From: CAZDDI01 sp964504195
GTDB lineage: Bacteria; Chloroflexota; Anaerolineae; B4-G1; SLSP01
DNA: 64,000 nucleotides
Assembly (NCBI GenBank): GCA_964504195.1
Contig: CAZDDI010000011.1
Coordinates: forward strand, 38,193 to 102,192
Direction: 5' to 3'
Position 1 is the first letter of the stretch. Every line of letters begins with the position of its first letter. The notes under the pieces were generated by a model. That model was given only the letters and a program-made list of their open reading frames with translations, did not search any database and was not told where the DNA came from. Positions 33,413 to 44,372 of this stretch are shown one piece after another. The position numbers and the translations under genes were made by a program.

Positions 33413-34552
33413 ATGGATATGAACTATCATATTTTTGTCGCCAGCGCACCGGGAATGGAAGCACTCACAGCGCAAGAAATGCGCACGCTAGAGATAAGCG
33501 CAGGGCATGCCACACAAGTCGAAGGAGGTATAGAGTTCACGGGCAACTTGCCAGAAATCTACCGCGCCAATCTGCTGCTGCGCACCGCCGGGCGAGTGCT
33601 GGTGCGCCTGGGAAAGTTTCACGCGGCGGCCTTCTCCGAACTGCGTAAAAAGGGGGCGCGATTACCTTGGGAAACCTACCTCCAGCCAGGACAGCCCGTC
33701 GCGTTGCGGGCAACCTGCCACCGCTCTCGACTCTACCACTCGGATGCCGTGGTTGAACGACTGGTAGGGGCTATCGGAGACCGGCTAGGAACGCCACCAG
33801 AGCTGGTGACAGGCGATACAGAAGAGATGGAGCAGCCACCGCAAATCATCCATGCACGACTCGTCAACAATGTCTGTACCATCAGTGTGGATGCTTCCGG
33901 CGCACACTTGCACCGGCGCGGCTATCGCCTGGCGACGGCCAAAGCGCCGTTGCGCGAGACGCTCGCTGCCGGGCTGGTGCTGGCCTCCGGCTGGGATGGA
34001 CACGCCCCGCTACTCGATCCCTTCTGCGGCGCGGGAACGATTGCTATTGAGGCGGCGCTGTGGGCACGCAACCACGCCCCCGGACGGGAACGGCACTTCG
34101 CATTCATGGACTGGCCCGGCTTCGTGGCGGATATGTGGGAAACCACGCTCGCAGCTGCTCAAGCAGCCGAGCAGCCCATCAGCGGCCCATTGTTTGCTTC
34201 AGACCGGGACGCCGGCGCGATCCGCGCCGCAGAAGCCAACACCGCCCGCGCAAGCGTAACGGATAGCATTGCCTTCACCTGCCAGGCGGTATCGGCCATC
34301 GCGCCGCCGCCTGGCCCAGGATGGATCGTCACCAATCCACCCTACGGGGTGCGGGTCAGCGCCAACCATGACCTGCGCAATCTTTACGCACAATTCGGGC
34401 ATGTCCTCCGCGCGCGCTGCTCCGGTTGGCACGTCGCCCTGCTATGCAGCGATTCACGGCTCATCCAACAAACCGGGCTACGGCTGGAAACAACCCACAC
34501 CTGGCTTAACGGCGGGCTGCGGGTACATGTGGCGCAGGGCATGGTAGAATGA
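33413..34552 (+). CDS. THUMP-domain class I RNA methyltransferase (RlmL N-terminal type)
   Basis: A 379-residue enzyme with an N-terminal ferredoxin-like/THUMP region (~1-155) and a Rossmann methyltransferase domain: DPFCGAGTIAIEAALWARN (SAM binding) and the catalytic NPPYGVRVS at ~305. It corresponds to the RlmL/YcbY m2G2445 half, acting on 23S rRNA, but a tRNA m2G6 (TrmN/Trm14) role is also possible for this family. Confidence 0.9.
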   Translation: MDMNYHIFVASAPGMEALTAQEMRTLEISAGHATQVEGGIEFTGNLPEIYRANLLLRTAGRVLVRLGKFHAAAFSELRKKGARLPWETYLQPGQPVALRATCHRSRLYHSDAVVERLVGAIGDRLGTPPELVTGDTEEMEQPPQIIHARLVNNVCTISVDASGAHLHRRGYRLATAKAPLRETLAAGLVLASGWDGHAPLLDPFCGAGTIAIEAALWARNHAPGRERHFAFMDWPGFVADMWETTLAAAQAAEQPISGPLFASDRDAGAIRAAEANTARASVTDSIAFTCQAVSAIAPPPGPGWIVTNPPYGVRVSANHDLRNLYAQFGHVLRARCSGWHVALLCSDSRLIQQTGLRLETTHTWLNGGLRVHVAQGMVE

Positions 34553-34674
34553 GCGAATGGCGAATCTCAAATCACAAATCTAAAATGTCAACATTATGAT
34601 TTGTGCATGTTGAATCAAAATAAATTTTTACGCGCTACGCACCACGTTTCACACCACATCAGGAGGATTCCTAA

Positions 34675-36284
<1,610 letters not shown>

Positions 36285-36288
<4 letters not shown>

Positions 36289-36313
36289 CAGAAAAGACAA
36301 ATCAAGGTTAAAT
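36285..36313 (+). promoter_or_regulatory. Candidate promoter downstream of pyrG
   Basis: TTGACA (36285-36290, overlapping the pyrG stop), 17 bases, TTAAAT (36308-36313). It would serve the two-gene unit at 36415-38195. Confidence 0.5.
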
Positions 36314-36414
36314 AAGGGTTAGGAAAACTTCCAAAAAGTCTACAATCTTTACGCGCTCTGCGGCACAATCGCTCGCGCAGTTTATTGGCATAAGTTTCGC
36401 ATAATCGAGGCCCT

Positions 36415-37260
36415 GTGAACGCCCATCAATCGCTCAAACCCTGGACCCGCTTTCTAATTCAAGTCGGCATTGCCTGCGCAGTGCTGCTTGCGTTTATGGT
36501 TGTTTATCAAAGCGAGTCGTTGCCCTCCCCCTGGCAGGATGTAATTATCAATGGCAGTTACGCCCTGGCCGCCGGTTGGGCCGCGTTCATCATCACACGC
36601 ATCTGGCAAATGTTTGCACCAACAGAGCAACCACGCCCCGTATGGGGCGCATTTGCCCTCGGATTGTGGAGCTGGACGATTGGGGAAATTGTCTGGGGTA
36701 TCTACGCAATTATTTACGGCGACGCTTTCCCCCCACTCAGCGGCGCTGACTTTTTCTACATCGTAGGAGTCATCTGGTTAGCCCTGGCGCTGGCGTACCA
36801 ATACCGACAAATTTACCACCCCACGCGCCGACAATTCTGGGGGATGTTGAGCAGCGTGCTGGTGGGCACATTAATTCTCAGCACGCTTGGCGCGAGTTTC
36901 CTACAAAGCGAAGCCTTCCTTACAGACGCATGGCTTAGCAGCTTCATCAATACCTTTTATCCGTTGAGCGATTTGATGTTAGTGCTGGGAGCACTGCTAC
37001 TGGCACGTACCTTTAGCGGCGGGCTTTGGGCCAGGCCCTGGCTGGCATTGTTTATCTTTGCAGCAGCGGATGGATTGTACGCCTGGCTAGTGAGCAGCGA
37101 GCTGTATTCGTTCATAGGTGGCGGTGATTACATCAATCTAATGACAGACGTGCTCTACCTAAGCGCCTACCTGGTACTCGCACTACTTTGTCAGGCACAT
37201 TTATATCTACTACACTACGGGCCTCGCTGGCGCACACGACACACCCCAGAGGTACTATGA
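36415..37260 (+). CDS. Polytopic membrane protein of unknown function
   Basis: A 281-residue protein, GTG start, with about eight hydrophobic helices in pairs and short loops (for instance VGIACAVLLAFMVVY, YIVGVIWLALALAYQY, LMLVLGALLLARTF). The layout resembles the membrane-sensor regions found ahead of histidine kinases or diguanylate cyclases, but there is no output domain. It ends overlapping the next gene (ATGA), so the next protein may be its soluble partner. Confidence 0.7.
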   Translation: MNAHQSLKPWTRFLIQVGIACAVLLAFMVVYQSESLPSPWQDVIINGSYALAAGWAAFIITRIWQMFAPTEQPRPVWGAFALGLWSWTIGEIVWGIYAIIYGDAFPPLSGADFFYIVGVIWLALALAYQYRQIYHPTRRQFWGMLSSVLVGTLILSTLGASFLQSEAFLTDAWLSSFINTFYPLSDLMLVLGALLLARTFSGGLWARPWLALFIFAAADGLYAWLVSSELYSFIGGGDYINLMTDVLYLSAYLVLALLCQAHLYLLHYGPRWRTRHTPEVL

Positions 37261-38195
37261 AGCGGCCTTTCAGTTTCATTGGAGCAGCGGAACAGGATTT
37301 GCCCACGCACAACCTGGAATCGCTACTCGAACGTTATCTGAATGACGCGCTGACAGGGCTGGTAGAGTTTTCTGGCGGCGGCGAGCACCTTATCACGCTG
37401 TTAATTGCAGGAACGCCAATCCTCAGTTGTCGTATGCAAGAGTTACGGTGTGAACGCATTGCCAACACGGGGCTGGCAACAGGGTTGCCAACAACACGTT
37501 GCCGAATACGCACCAGCATTCTGCCCACAGAAGCCGTGCATATCGCCAAAGCTATGCTGGAGTGGGGCCCACCCGTGGAGATTTTCACTGCTAAAACCAG
37601 CGCCTTACCGGAGCTCATCCACCAATGGAGCTCACAATCCCAGAGCCAGGTAATCCACATCCTATGGGAGAGTGCCGAGGGTTATCTACGCTTCGCCGGT
37701 GCAACCTCACCCAGCAACACCTTCTACCTCACCACAGGGCAGCTCCGCACTGAGCAAGACGGGCTAACAACTATCCTAAATCACCCGGAAACCAGCTGTG
37801 TGGTGATGCGCTACACAACAGTCCAACAGGAGCACACCCAAGAACAGTTGATTTCATTGCAACAGGCGTTTGGAGCGCTGGTGAATATGTTGGTAACGCG
37901 CTACGCCAATCTGGTAGGCAGGGGACTAAGCAACACGCTGATGCTCGAATTCAACGCCATAGCGATCAAGAACACCTGGCAAATCCGACTCACCACCGCG
38001 GGGGTCACTAACACACAGCAATTCACCAATCCACTGTCCGCACAACAAAGCTATCAGCTACTATTGCAAGAACTCAGAAACCACATGAGTTTGGTCGTCG
38101 GAGCGCGTTTGGTAGAAACTCTAACGCGCGAAGCACTTATTGATCTCGCCCCAGAAGCACAACAAACCCTCCGCCAATACCCGTTAGCTAATTGA
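37257..38195 (+). CDS. Soluble protein of unknown function
   Basis: A 312-residue protein starting within the stop of the membrane protein gene. It is mixed alpha/beta, with LESLLERYLNDALTGLVEFS near the N-terminus, which resembles the start of regulator domains of the DUF4388/effector type, and helical C-terminal 100 residues. No catalytic motif is visible. Coupling to the membrane protein suggests a two-part sensor, which is inference. Confidence 0.6.
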   Translation: MKRPFSFIGAAEQDLPTHNLESLLERYLNDALTGLVEFSGGGEHLITLLIAGTPILSCRMQELRCERIANTGLATGLPTTRCRIRTSILPTEAVHIAKAMLEWGPPVEIFTAKTSALPELIHQWSSQSQSQVIHILWESAEGYLRFAGATSPSNTFYLTTGQLRTEQDGLTTILNHPETSCVVMRYTTVQQEHTQEQLISLQQAFGALVNMLVTRYANLVGRGLSNTLMLEFNAIAIKNTWQIRLTTAGVTNTQQFTNPLSAQQSYQLLLQELRNHMSLVVGARLVETLTREALIDLAPEAQQTLRQYPLAN

Positions 38196-38213
38196 CGGAG
38201 CACATATTCACAC

Positions 38214-39926
38214 TCAATCTTGCAACGTGCTACACAATCCCTTCAATAAGCCCGTGATGGCGGCCCAATCTTCCTCTGTCACTTGACCTGGAAGATTGCG
38301 CAAACGCTCAGTCTCTTCAGACAACCGCCCCAACATCCACACATACACCTCCGGCTGACGTAAATCGAGCTTCCCCGAACCCGCCCACAACACCCGTGGT
38401 TCAACCCAAATATCACGCCCTAATGTATGAGCGATGTATGCATGAAGTTGACCGGCATTGGCACGCGCCTGTTTCCCCGGATTGCGTCGTAGGCGATGCC
38501 ATCCCACCACTGCCCGCTGGAACCAGAACTGCCCACGATAGGCATAATGACCCGAATAGGCTTTCACTTCCACTGCGAAAATACCGGGCGGACCGAGCAA
38601 TACCAAGTCAATGTCCTCGTGTTGACCGGGTAAACGCACATTGCGAAACAGAATCCACAACCCGTTCAAACCCTGACGTAACAAACGCGCAGCCATGATC
38701 TCACCCTGTTGCCCCTGCTGAAAATAACGCAGCTCTTCAAGCAACTCGTGTATGTATTGCCATAACCACAACAACAACGCCAGCGACAACAACAAAGGTG
38801 CGGCAAACCAAAGTTGCAACGATCCTAAATGGAGTAATCCACGCCCTACGCCATACGCCAACACCCCAAAAACAATCAAAAGCAGCAATGCTCCTACAGC
38901 CAATAACACCAAGTGCGTCATGCGGCGGCGACGGATTTGCTGCACCAGATAGTCGGCCCCTTCGATAATGGGCATAGGCCGAGCCGGTGAGGGTTGATAA
39001 CGTGCCCCACCCTGTACATACTGTGCGTTACGATCATCCGACTGTGCAGCGCTGGACGATGTAAGAGTGCGCTCCTTTTCTGATAGCGTGGTTGATTTAG
39101 GTTTCTTCGCCCGCTTGCGCCGCCGTGCCATCGCGGTAGGCAATAACAAGCGTGCCGCTTCGCGCACGCGCGCATCACCGGCAAACCAGGCCGCACGGCG
39201 TAAGTCCTTCTCCGTAACCGTACCTGCCTCAACCAATGCACCCAGAGATTGGTTCAACCGGCGAAAGGGCCAAGCCGTCAGGCGCGCATCCTCTACCGTC
39301 ATCGCCGTATCCGGCAAGCGATGGTCGAACGCCAGTAAATCCTGTGCAGCTTGCCGCACCTCCGATTCGCGGGCATGTTCTAACGCCCACATCAAATCCT
39401 GCCGTGTGACCCGGCCCTCATCTAACAGCGTTCCCAAGGGCGTGTCCGCTGCGCCACGCGGGCGGAAAGGCCAAACCAACGCACGCGCCTGGCGCACCGC
39501 CAGAGCGCTATCTTCGGATTCTGAAACAGGCAGCGCTAGTTCCGGCAAGGCCAGGTCAGGCGATGAGGAGAAGGATACTTCAGGGGGTGAAGGCGGCTGC
39601 TCCGATACCACCGAGTCAGCAAGGGGCGGGGAAGATTCGAAAGGTGATGCGTGCTCCACAGCAATAGGTGCAACAAGCTCTTGCAGCACCGAAGCTGCTT
39701 GGAGCGTCGTCAACCCTTGCTGTGCCGCGACATGGGTAGGGTCAAGTTCCAACGCACGGCGCAACGCCGCCGCGCGCACACGCGGATCGGGAGCCAAGCC
39801 GCCCAAGAGCGCCCAAGCGTTCGCTTCGTCCGGGTGCGCTTCCAGATATGCGCGCAACCCCAACAACACTGAGGAATGCTCGCCGGAACGCGCCAGCGTA
39901 ATCAGATGACGTAGTTCAGAATCCAT
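38214..39926 (-). CDS. NERD-domain membrane protein with TPR-like and tandem WPFR repeats
   Basis: A 570-residue protein. Residues ~1-75 are TPR-like (AHPDEANAWALLGGLAPDPR...). A 50-residue unit is repeated at ~145-200 and ~210-265: (V/A)WPFR..., LG.L...G.VT..DL..A, then V R.AA..LL. Two membrane helices follow at ~335-385, then a NERD nuclease-related domain (~405-510) with DIDLVLLGPPGIFAVEVKAYSG, whose Asp and ExK match the restriction-endonuclease-like core. Convergent with the gene on its left. It could be a membrane-associated nuclease or DNA-handling protein; unproven. Confidence 0.8.
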   Translation of the reverse strand: MDSELRHLITLARSGEHSSVLLGLRAYLEAHPDEANAWALLGGLAPDPRVRAAALRRALELDPTHVAAQQGLTTLQAASVLQELVAPIAVEHASPFESSPPLADSVVSEQPPSPPEVSFSSSPDLALPELALPVSESEDSALAVRQARALVWPFRPRGAADTPLGTLLDEGRVTRQDLMWALEHARESEVRQAAQDLLAFDHRLPDTAMTVEDARLTAWPFRRLNQSLGALVEAGTVTEKDLRRAAWFAGDARVREAARLLLPTAMARRRKRAKKPKSTTLSEKERTLTSSSAAQSDDRNAQYVQGGARYQPSPARPMPIIEGADYLVQQIRRRRMTHLVLLAVGALLLLIVFGVLAYGVGRGLLHLGSLQLWFAAPLLLSLALLLWLWQYIHELLEELRYFQQGQQGEIMAARLLRQGLNGLWILFRNVRLPGQHEDIDLVLLGPPGIFAVEVKAYSGHYAYRGQFWFQRAVVGWHRLRRNPGKQARANAGQLHAYIAHTLGRDIWVEPRVLWAGSGKLDLRQPEVYVWMLGRLSEETERLRNLPGQVTEEDWAAITGLLKGLCSTLQD

Positions 39927-40113
39927 GCCAATTCCAGATGTAAGGCTCGCAGACCCAGCGGGCGGCGGCAGATATATCTATCATACATCAAGCGAGCGGA
40001 TAGGCAAGGCGAGCTTCGATGGCGCAAATAGAAAAGGCGCATACAATGGGGGAACGCACTACTGGTTTACACAGTTGCCATGAACCAACATCAGAGAAGG
40101 ACTCACACACCCC

Positions 40114-40776
40114 ATGATTACTACGCTAATTTGGGATGCCGGCGGCACGCTATTCGATAGCTACCCAGCAGTGGTACGCGCCTTTGCAACCGCGCTAAGC
40201 GAGTGGGGGCATACGTTGCCCTCCGAGGAACTGCTATCGCTAACGCGGCGCTCGCGAAATTATGCCGCACAAACGCTGGCAAGACACTTCGCGCTAGATG
40301 CCGAGGCTCTGCTCGCAGCGTTCCACCGCCAGTACAGCGCGCTTCCGCCGACGGAACAACCCCCGTTCCCGGGCGCACGTGAGCTGTGTACCTACATACG
40401 CGCCCACGGCGGGCGCAACTTCATTGTCACCCATCGGGAGCACGCCTCGCTGATGGCGCTGCTCGAAACCCACACCATGCTGAACGAGTTCACCGCGCTG
40501 ATCACCCAGGAAGACCCGTATCCGCGCAAACCTGCGCCCGACGCACTCAACGCGCTGGTGCAAAGGTATGCCCTCGACCGCAGTGCAACGCTGGCTATCG
40601 GTGACCGCGAGATTGACATCGCCGCAGCGCGCGCGGCGGGCCTGCGTGCGTGCTACTTCGGCGCGCCGCCCGCACCTGATGGGATCGAGATTGCTGTGCA
40701 AAGCTATAAAGAATTACAGAGGATCATCCAGCGGGAAAACGAAAGACAGGACTTGCACGTTTTTCATGCAAGATGA
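40114..40776 (+). CDS. HAD-superfamily hydrolase with altered motif I
   Basis: A 220-residue HAD-IA protein with a helical cap. Motif I reads WDAGGTLFDS: the nucleophile Asp is kept, but the second Asp of DxDGT is Gly. Motif II is FIVTHRE, motif III Lys lies in PYPRKPAPDAL and motif IV is IGDREIDIAAA. Loss of the second Asp is seen in haloacid dehalogenases and in some uncharacterised members, so phosphatase activity is not certain. The last codons overlap the higB remnant. Confidence 0.85.
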   Translation: MITTLIWDAGGTLFDSYPAVVRAFATALSEWGHTLPSEELLSLTRRSRNYAAQTLARHFALDAEALLAAFHRQYSALPPTEQPPFPGARELCTYIRAHGGRNFIVTHREHASLMALLETHTMLNEFTALITQEDPYPRKPAPDALNALVQRYALDRSATLAIGDREIDIAAARAAGLRACYFGAPPAPDGIEIAVQSYKELQRIIQRENERQDLHVFHAR

Positions 40777-40877
40777 AGATCAAACTGCGAATAACACGAA
40801 CAATGCAGGGATTTATAGGATTTTTTCGCCATATTCTAACTCATCAAGAGTACGATAGGGGAACCTGGAAGTCATGA
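40773..40877 (+). pseudogene. Remnant of a HigB-type toxin gene (C-terminal end only)
   Basis: A 34-codon frame ends HILTHQEYDRGTWKS, matching the C-terminus typical of HigB-family mRNA interferases (YVLTHAEYDRGDWK). The stop TGA overlaps the higA ATG (ATGA), the normal higB-higA junction. The N-terminal two thirds are absent; the HAD gene ends exactly here, so a deletion probably joined the two genes. Confidence 0.65.
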
Positions 40878-41272
40878 CTATTATCACTGAAACCATGCAA
40901 AATCATTGGATCTCAGTTTGGCCGCTTCTGGCAATTCGCAACGAACGCGAGTATGATGCAGCTATCAAACGCATCAACAGCTTGCTAGATGAAATCGGCG
41001 ACAATGAGCAACATCCATTGTATGGATTGCTGGACACGCTTGGTACACTCGCGCAAGCGTATGAAGAACAACAGCCTCCTTTGCCAACATGTAACGGCGC
41101 GGAGATGCTACGTTTCTTTATGGAAGAACACGGCTTGTTACAGAGTGATTTACCCGAAGTTGGTTCACAAGGCGTTGTATCCGAAATACTCAACGGCAAA
41201 CGGGAATTCAATGTACGACAGATTCGCTCCCTGGCGCGACGTTTTCATGTATCTCCCGCTGTGTTCATGTAA
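40874..41272 (+). CDS. higA: HigA-type antitoxin, intact, without toxin
   Basis: A 132-residue protein with an N-terminal helical region (EREYDAAIKRINSLLDEIGD, LYGLLDTLGTLAQAYEE) and a C-terminal XRE helix-turn-helix (EMLRFFMEEHGLLQSDLPEVG, SEILNGKREFNVRQIRSLARRF). This is the HigA layout. In intact modules it neutralises HigB and represses its own operon; here only a toxin stub remains, so it is an orphan antitoxin. Confidence 0.85.
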   Translation: MTIITETMQNHWISVWPLLAIRNEREYDAAIKRINSLLDEIGDNEQHPLYGLLDTLGTLAQAYEEQQPPLPTCNGAEMLRFFMEEHGLLQSDLPEVGSQGVVSEILNGKREFNVRQIRSLARRFHVSPAVFM

Positions 41273-41291
41273 TCAAAGGCACAATGTGTAA

Positions 41292-41666
41292 GTGACATAC
41301 GAACAAACATCCCCTCACTCCGCACATTTCTGGCAACATCTGGATGCGCTCGTCGCTGCCAGCGAGATCATCATTGACCGCCCGGCTGGAACGGCGCACC
41401 CACGCTACCCGGAAGTCATCTATCCGCTGGATTACGGCTACTTGCAAGCCACCACCTCCCCCGATGGCGATGGTATTGATGTCTGGATCGGCAACCTACC
41501 AGAAAAGCACATCGTGGCCGTGATTTGCACGGTGGATATGCACAAACGCGACTCCGAGATCAAGCTACTGCTGGGCTGTACACCCGCCGAATGCGAGCGC
41601 ATTCTGGCACACCACAACCAGGGAATACAAGCGGGTCTCTTGATTTATCGCCCAATGATGGTATGA
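41292..41666 (+). CDS. Inorganic pyrophosphatase-like protein, short form
   Basis: A 124-residue protein starting at GTG. RYPEVIYPLDYGYLQATTSPDG and DGDGIDVWIG correspond to the Mg-binding active site of family I pyrophosphatases (PPase DxDxxD block); the later VDMHKRDSEIKLLLGC fits the third acidic site. It is about 50 residues shorter than cellular PPase, so it may be a specialised hydrolase. It lies 19 bases after higA. Confidence 0.75.
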   Translation: MTYEQTSPHSAHFWQHLDALVAASEIIIDRPAGTAHPRYPEVIYPLDYGYLQATTSPDGDGIDVWIGNLPEKHIVAVICTVDMHKRDSEIKLLLGCTPAECERILAHHNQGIQAGLLIYRPMMV

Positions 41667-41722
41667 TTAGAAATTAGTAACAGCGCAGCTGATTAGCGTA
41701 ACCCTCATCAACGGCCAAGCCC

Positions 41723-41758
41723 AAAGCCTATCTCACCCGCTCCGGGTGGATGGGCTTT
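41723..41758 (+). terminator. Rho-independent terminator
   Basis: AAAGCC-ATC-CACCCG and CGGGTG-AT-GGCTTT arms with small mismatches, loop CTC, followed by TAATTTTTT. Confidence 0.85.
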
Positions 41759-41853
41759 AATTTTTTGCACAACGCCATGATTTCCCCCCCGCACGCACGT
41801 GCCGTCGGCGCTGTTACCGGGTCTGCAAAATTAAATTCCTTGAGGAGGTTGTT

Positions 41854-43194
41854 ATGTGGATACAAGACGGTGAACAAACGGATGAGCCCCCCGGTACCAA
41901 TAAGCCCCCCCATCCCTGGGAGGGCGTTGCCCTGGAGCAGTGGAATGATTGGCGTTGGCAACTAACCCATCGCCTCAATTCACTCGAAGACCTGGCCCGG
42001 GTGATCCGCTTAACCCCCGAAGAAACTGCGGGGCTGGCGGCACCGGGGCATTTTCGTGTAGATGTCACGCCATACTTTGCCAGCTTGATGGATCCGGAGG
42101 ACCCAAACTGCCCAATTCGACGGCAGGTGATCCCGACGGCTGGGGAGCTGACACCCTTTGATGCTGAGATGGCCGACTCGTTGGGCGAAGACGCACACTC
42201 GCCCGTCCCTGGCCTGGTACATCGCTACCCGGATCGTGTGCTGATGCTGGTAACAACGGAATGCGCCAGCTATTGCCGCTTCTGCACGCGCAGCCGACTG
42301 GTAGGCGATCAACATGTGCAATTCAATTCCACGCAATACGAGCAGCAGCTAGCCTACATTGCCGCGCATCCGGAAATCCGCGATGTGCTCATCTCCGGCG
42401 GCGACCCGCTAATGCTCTCGCTCCACGTGCTCGAAAAACTATTGCGCCGCCTCCGTGAAATACCGCACGTAGAAATCATCCGGCTCGGCAGCCGCACACC
42501 AGTATTTCTACCCCAGCGCATCACCCCAGAGCTGGTGACAATGTTAAGCCAATACCACCCGCTATGGTTAAATATCCACTTCAACCATCCTAAAGAGCTC
42601 ACACCCGAAGTAGAAGTCGCCCTGGCGCGGCTTGCCAACGCCGGCATTCCGCTCGGCAGTCAAACCGTGCTGCTGGCCGGCGTCAACGATTGTCCGAACA
42701 TCATCAAAGACATGGTTCACAAGCTCGTTAAGAACCGGGTGCGGCCATACTATCTGTACCAGTGCGATTTGGTGCAGGGCGCGGGACACTTCCGCACCCC
42801 GGTCGCCAAAGGTATCGAGATTATGGAATCGCTGCGCGGGCACACATCCGGCTACGCGATTCCCACCTTTGTCATTGACGCACCCGAAGGCGGCGGCAAA
42901 ATTCCACTACTGCCCAACTACCTGCTCAGCATGTCCGAGAGCAAGATCATTGTGCGCAACTACGAGGGCTACATCAGCGTTTACACACAACCGACCCACT
43001 ACGCCAGCCACGACAGCACGACCTGCCCATACTGCCAGGCGCAGCTACACACAGGACCACATCCAGGTATAGCGGGGCTATTGGCAGGTCACCAACGCAC
43101 CATCGCGCCCGAAAACTGGCACGCGGCGCATCAACACGGCACGGCAGAGCGTGTGCCAGAATTCACTACAATCGAGGAGAAGACAGATGAATAG
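41854..43194 (+). CDS. kamA: Lysine 2,3-aminomutase family radical SAM enzyme
   Basis: A 446-residue PLP- and SAM-dependent enzyme interconverting alpha- and beta-lysine. The radical SAM cluster is CASYCRFCTRSRLVG, with ISGGDPLML and the PLP Lys region APEGGGKIPLLPNY. A C-terminal CPYC-type extension (~395-446) may bind the structural zinc. TTGAGGAGG precedes the ATG. It overlaps the ATP-grasp gene by 8 bases. Beta-lysine can be used for osmolytes (N-acetyl-beta-lysine) or lysine fermentation, but no partner genes for those are here. Confidence 0.93.
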   Translation: MWIQDGEQTDEPPGTNKPPHPWEGVALEQWNDWRWQLTHRLNSLEDLARVIRLTPEETAGLAAPGHFRVDVTPYFASLMDPEDPNCPIRRQVIPTAGELTPFDAEMADSLGEDAHSPVPGLVHRYPDRVLMLVTTECASYCRFCTRSRLVGDQHVQFNSTQYEQQLAYIAAHPEIRDVLISGGDPLMLSLHVLEKLLRRLREIPHVEIIRLGSRTPVFLPQRITPELVTMLSQYHPLWLNIHFNHPKELTPEVEVALARLANAGIPLGSQTVLLAGVNDCPNIIKDMVHKLVKNRVRPYYLYQCDLVQGAGHFRTPVAKGIEIMESLRGHTSGYAIPTFVIDAPEGGGKIPLLPNYLLSMSESKIIVRNYEGYISVYTQPTHYASHDSTTCPYCQAQLHTGPHPGIAGLLAGHQRTIAPENWHAAHQHGTAERVPEFTTIEEKTDE

Positions 43195-44236
43195 TACATT
43201 GCGCGTGGCATTACTAGGGAATCGCAAGGCCGACCTACACGCGGCAGTAGATGCTCCGCCGGATGCACTGGCCGAATACGACGCTCAGGAAACCTTTGAA
43301 GCGATTACTCAGGCACTGAGCAGTCGCGGGCACGAAGTATTTTTCTTACCAGCCGACGCGAGCCTGGTAGATACCCTGCGCCATACCTACCCCGATATAT
43401 GCTTCAATATCGCGGAAGGGTTGCGGGGCGACGCGCGCGAGGCGCAAGTACCTGCGCTACTAGAACTGCTGGAGATCCCCTACACCGGCTCGAAGGTATT
43501 GGCGAACGCAATCTCGCTCGATAAGGGCTTCTGCAAACGGGTATGGCGCGATGCCGGGTTGCCGACAGCGCCGTTCCAGGTCTTCACGCACTGGGAAACC
43601 CCACTTGATGCGCGGCTCACGTACCCGCTGTTCGTCAAACCCGTGCGCGAGGGAACCGGGATGGGCATCAACGCCGATTCGATCATCCACGATGAGGCGG
43701 CACTACGGCGGCAGCTGCACTGGGTCATCACCACGTACCACGAGCCGGCGCTGGTCGAAACGTACCTGCCAGGGCGCGAGTTCACAGTGGGGATACTGGG
43801 GAACCGCTATACGGACAAACATCCTACCCGATCATCGTTTTACGATACAGAGGGTTTCCACGTCATACCAGTCATGGAAATTGATGCGTGGGCTGATTTT
43901 CAGGGCGTTTTTAATGCTAAGGCTAAATCCTTCATGCCAGGGGAAACAGGTGCTCCAGACTATCTTTGCCCGGCAGATATCCCTATCGCCCTCAACCACC
44001 AGCTGCGCCAGCTAACCGTGGCCGCTTTCGAAACTATCGGCGCACTGGACGTGTCACGTGTGGATTTCCGATTAGGAGCTGATAACAAACCCTATCTAGT
44101 GGAGATCAATACGCTGCCTGGGTTGCGGCCTATCCTCAGCGATATCTGTATCGCCGCTGACGCAGAACAGTTACCTTATGAAATGTTGGTCAACGAGATT
44201 CTCGATCTGGCTCGCGAGCGGTACGGGCTATTGTAA
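43187..44236 (+). CDS. D-Ala-D-Ala ligase-like ATP-grasp enzyme
   Basis: A 349-residue ATP-grasp ligase. PALLELLEIPYTGS, YPLFVKPVREGTGMGI (ATP-binding Lys, Gly-rich loop), GREFTVGIL and EINTLPGL (metal-binding Glu and Asn) are the ddl signatures. The N-terminal domain is less like housekeeping Ddl, and the overlap with kamA suggests ligation of an amino acid such as beta-lysine rather than wall D-Ala-D-Ala. That substrate is inference. Confidence 0.88.
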   Translation: MNSTLRVALLGNRKADLHAAVDAPPDALAEYDAQETFEAITQALSSRGHEVFFLPADASLVDTLRHTYPDICFNIAEGLRGDAREAQVPALLELLEIPYTGSKVLANAISLDKGFCKRVWRDAGLPTAPFQVFTHWETPLDARLTYPLFVKPVREGTGMGINADSIIHDEAALRRQLHWVITTYHEPALVETYLPGREFTVGILGNRYTDKHPTRSSFYDTEGFHVIPVMEIDAWADFQGVFNAKAKSFMPGETGAPDYLCPADIPIALNHQLRQLTVAAFETIGALDVSRVDFRLGADNKPYLVEINTLPGLRPILSDICIAADAEQLPYEMLVNEILDLARERYGLL

Positions 44237-44317
44237 TCAACACAACGCCACTACGGCGCTTTCTAGGATTGCGCATCCCCTGCGGCAATCTCAAGGCACG
44301 CCATTTCAACAACAAAA

Positions 44318-44345
44318 ACCAGGCCGGGGAAAATCCCGGCCTGGT
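44318..44345. terminator. Terminator between convergent genes
   Basis: ACCAGGCCGGG and CCCGGCCTGGT form a perfect 11-bp stem around GAAAAT, with AAAAA on the left for minus-strand use. Confidence 0.85.
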
Positions 44346-44372
44346 GCTGATTCATGTCTATCTACCCTTTCT

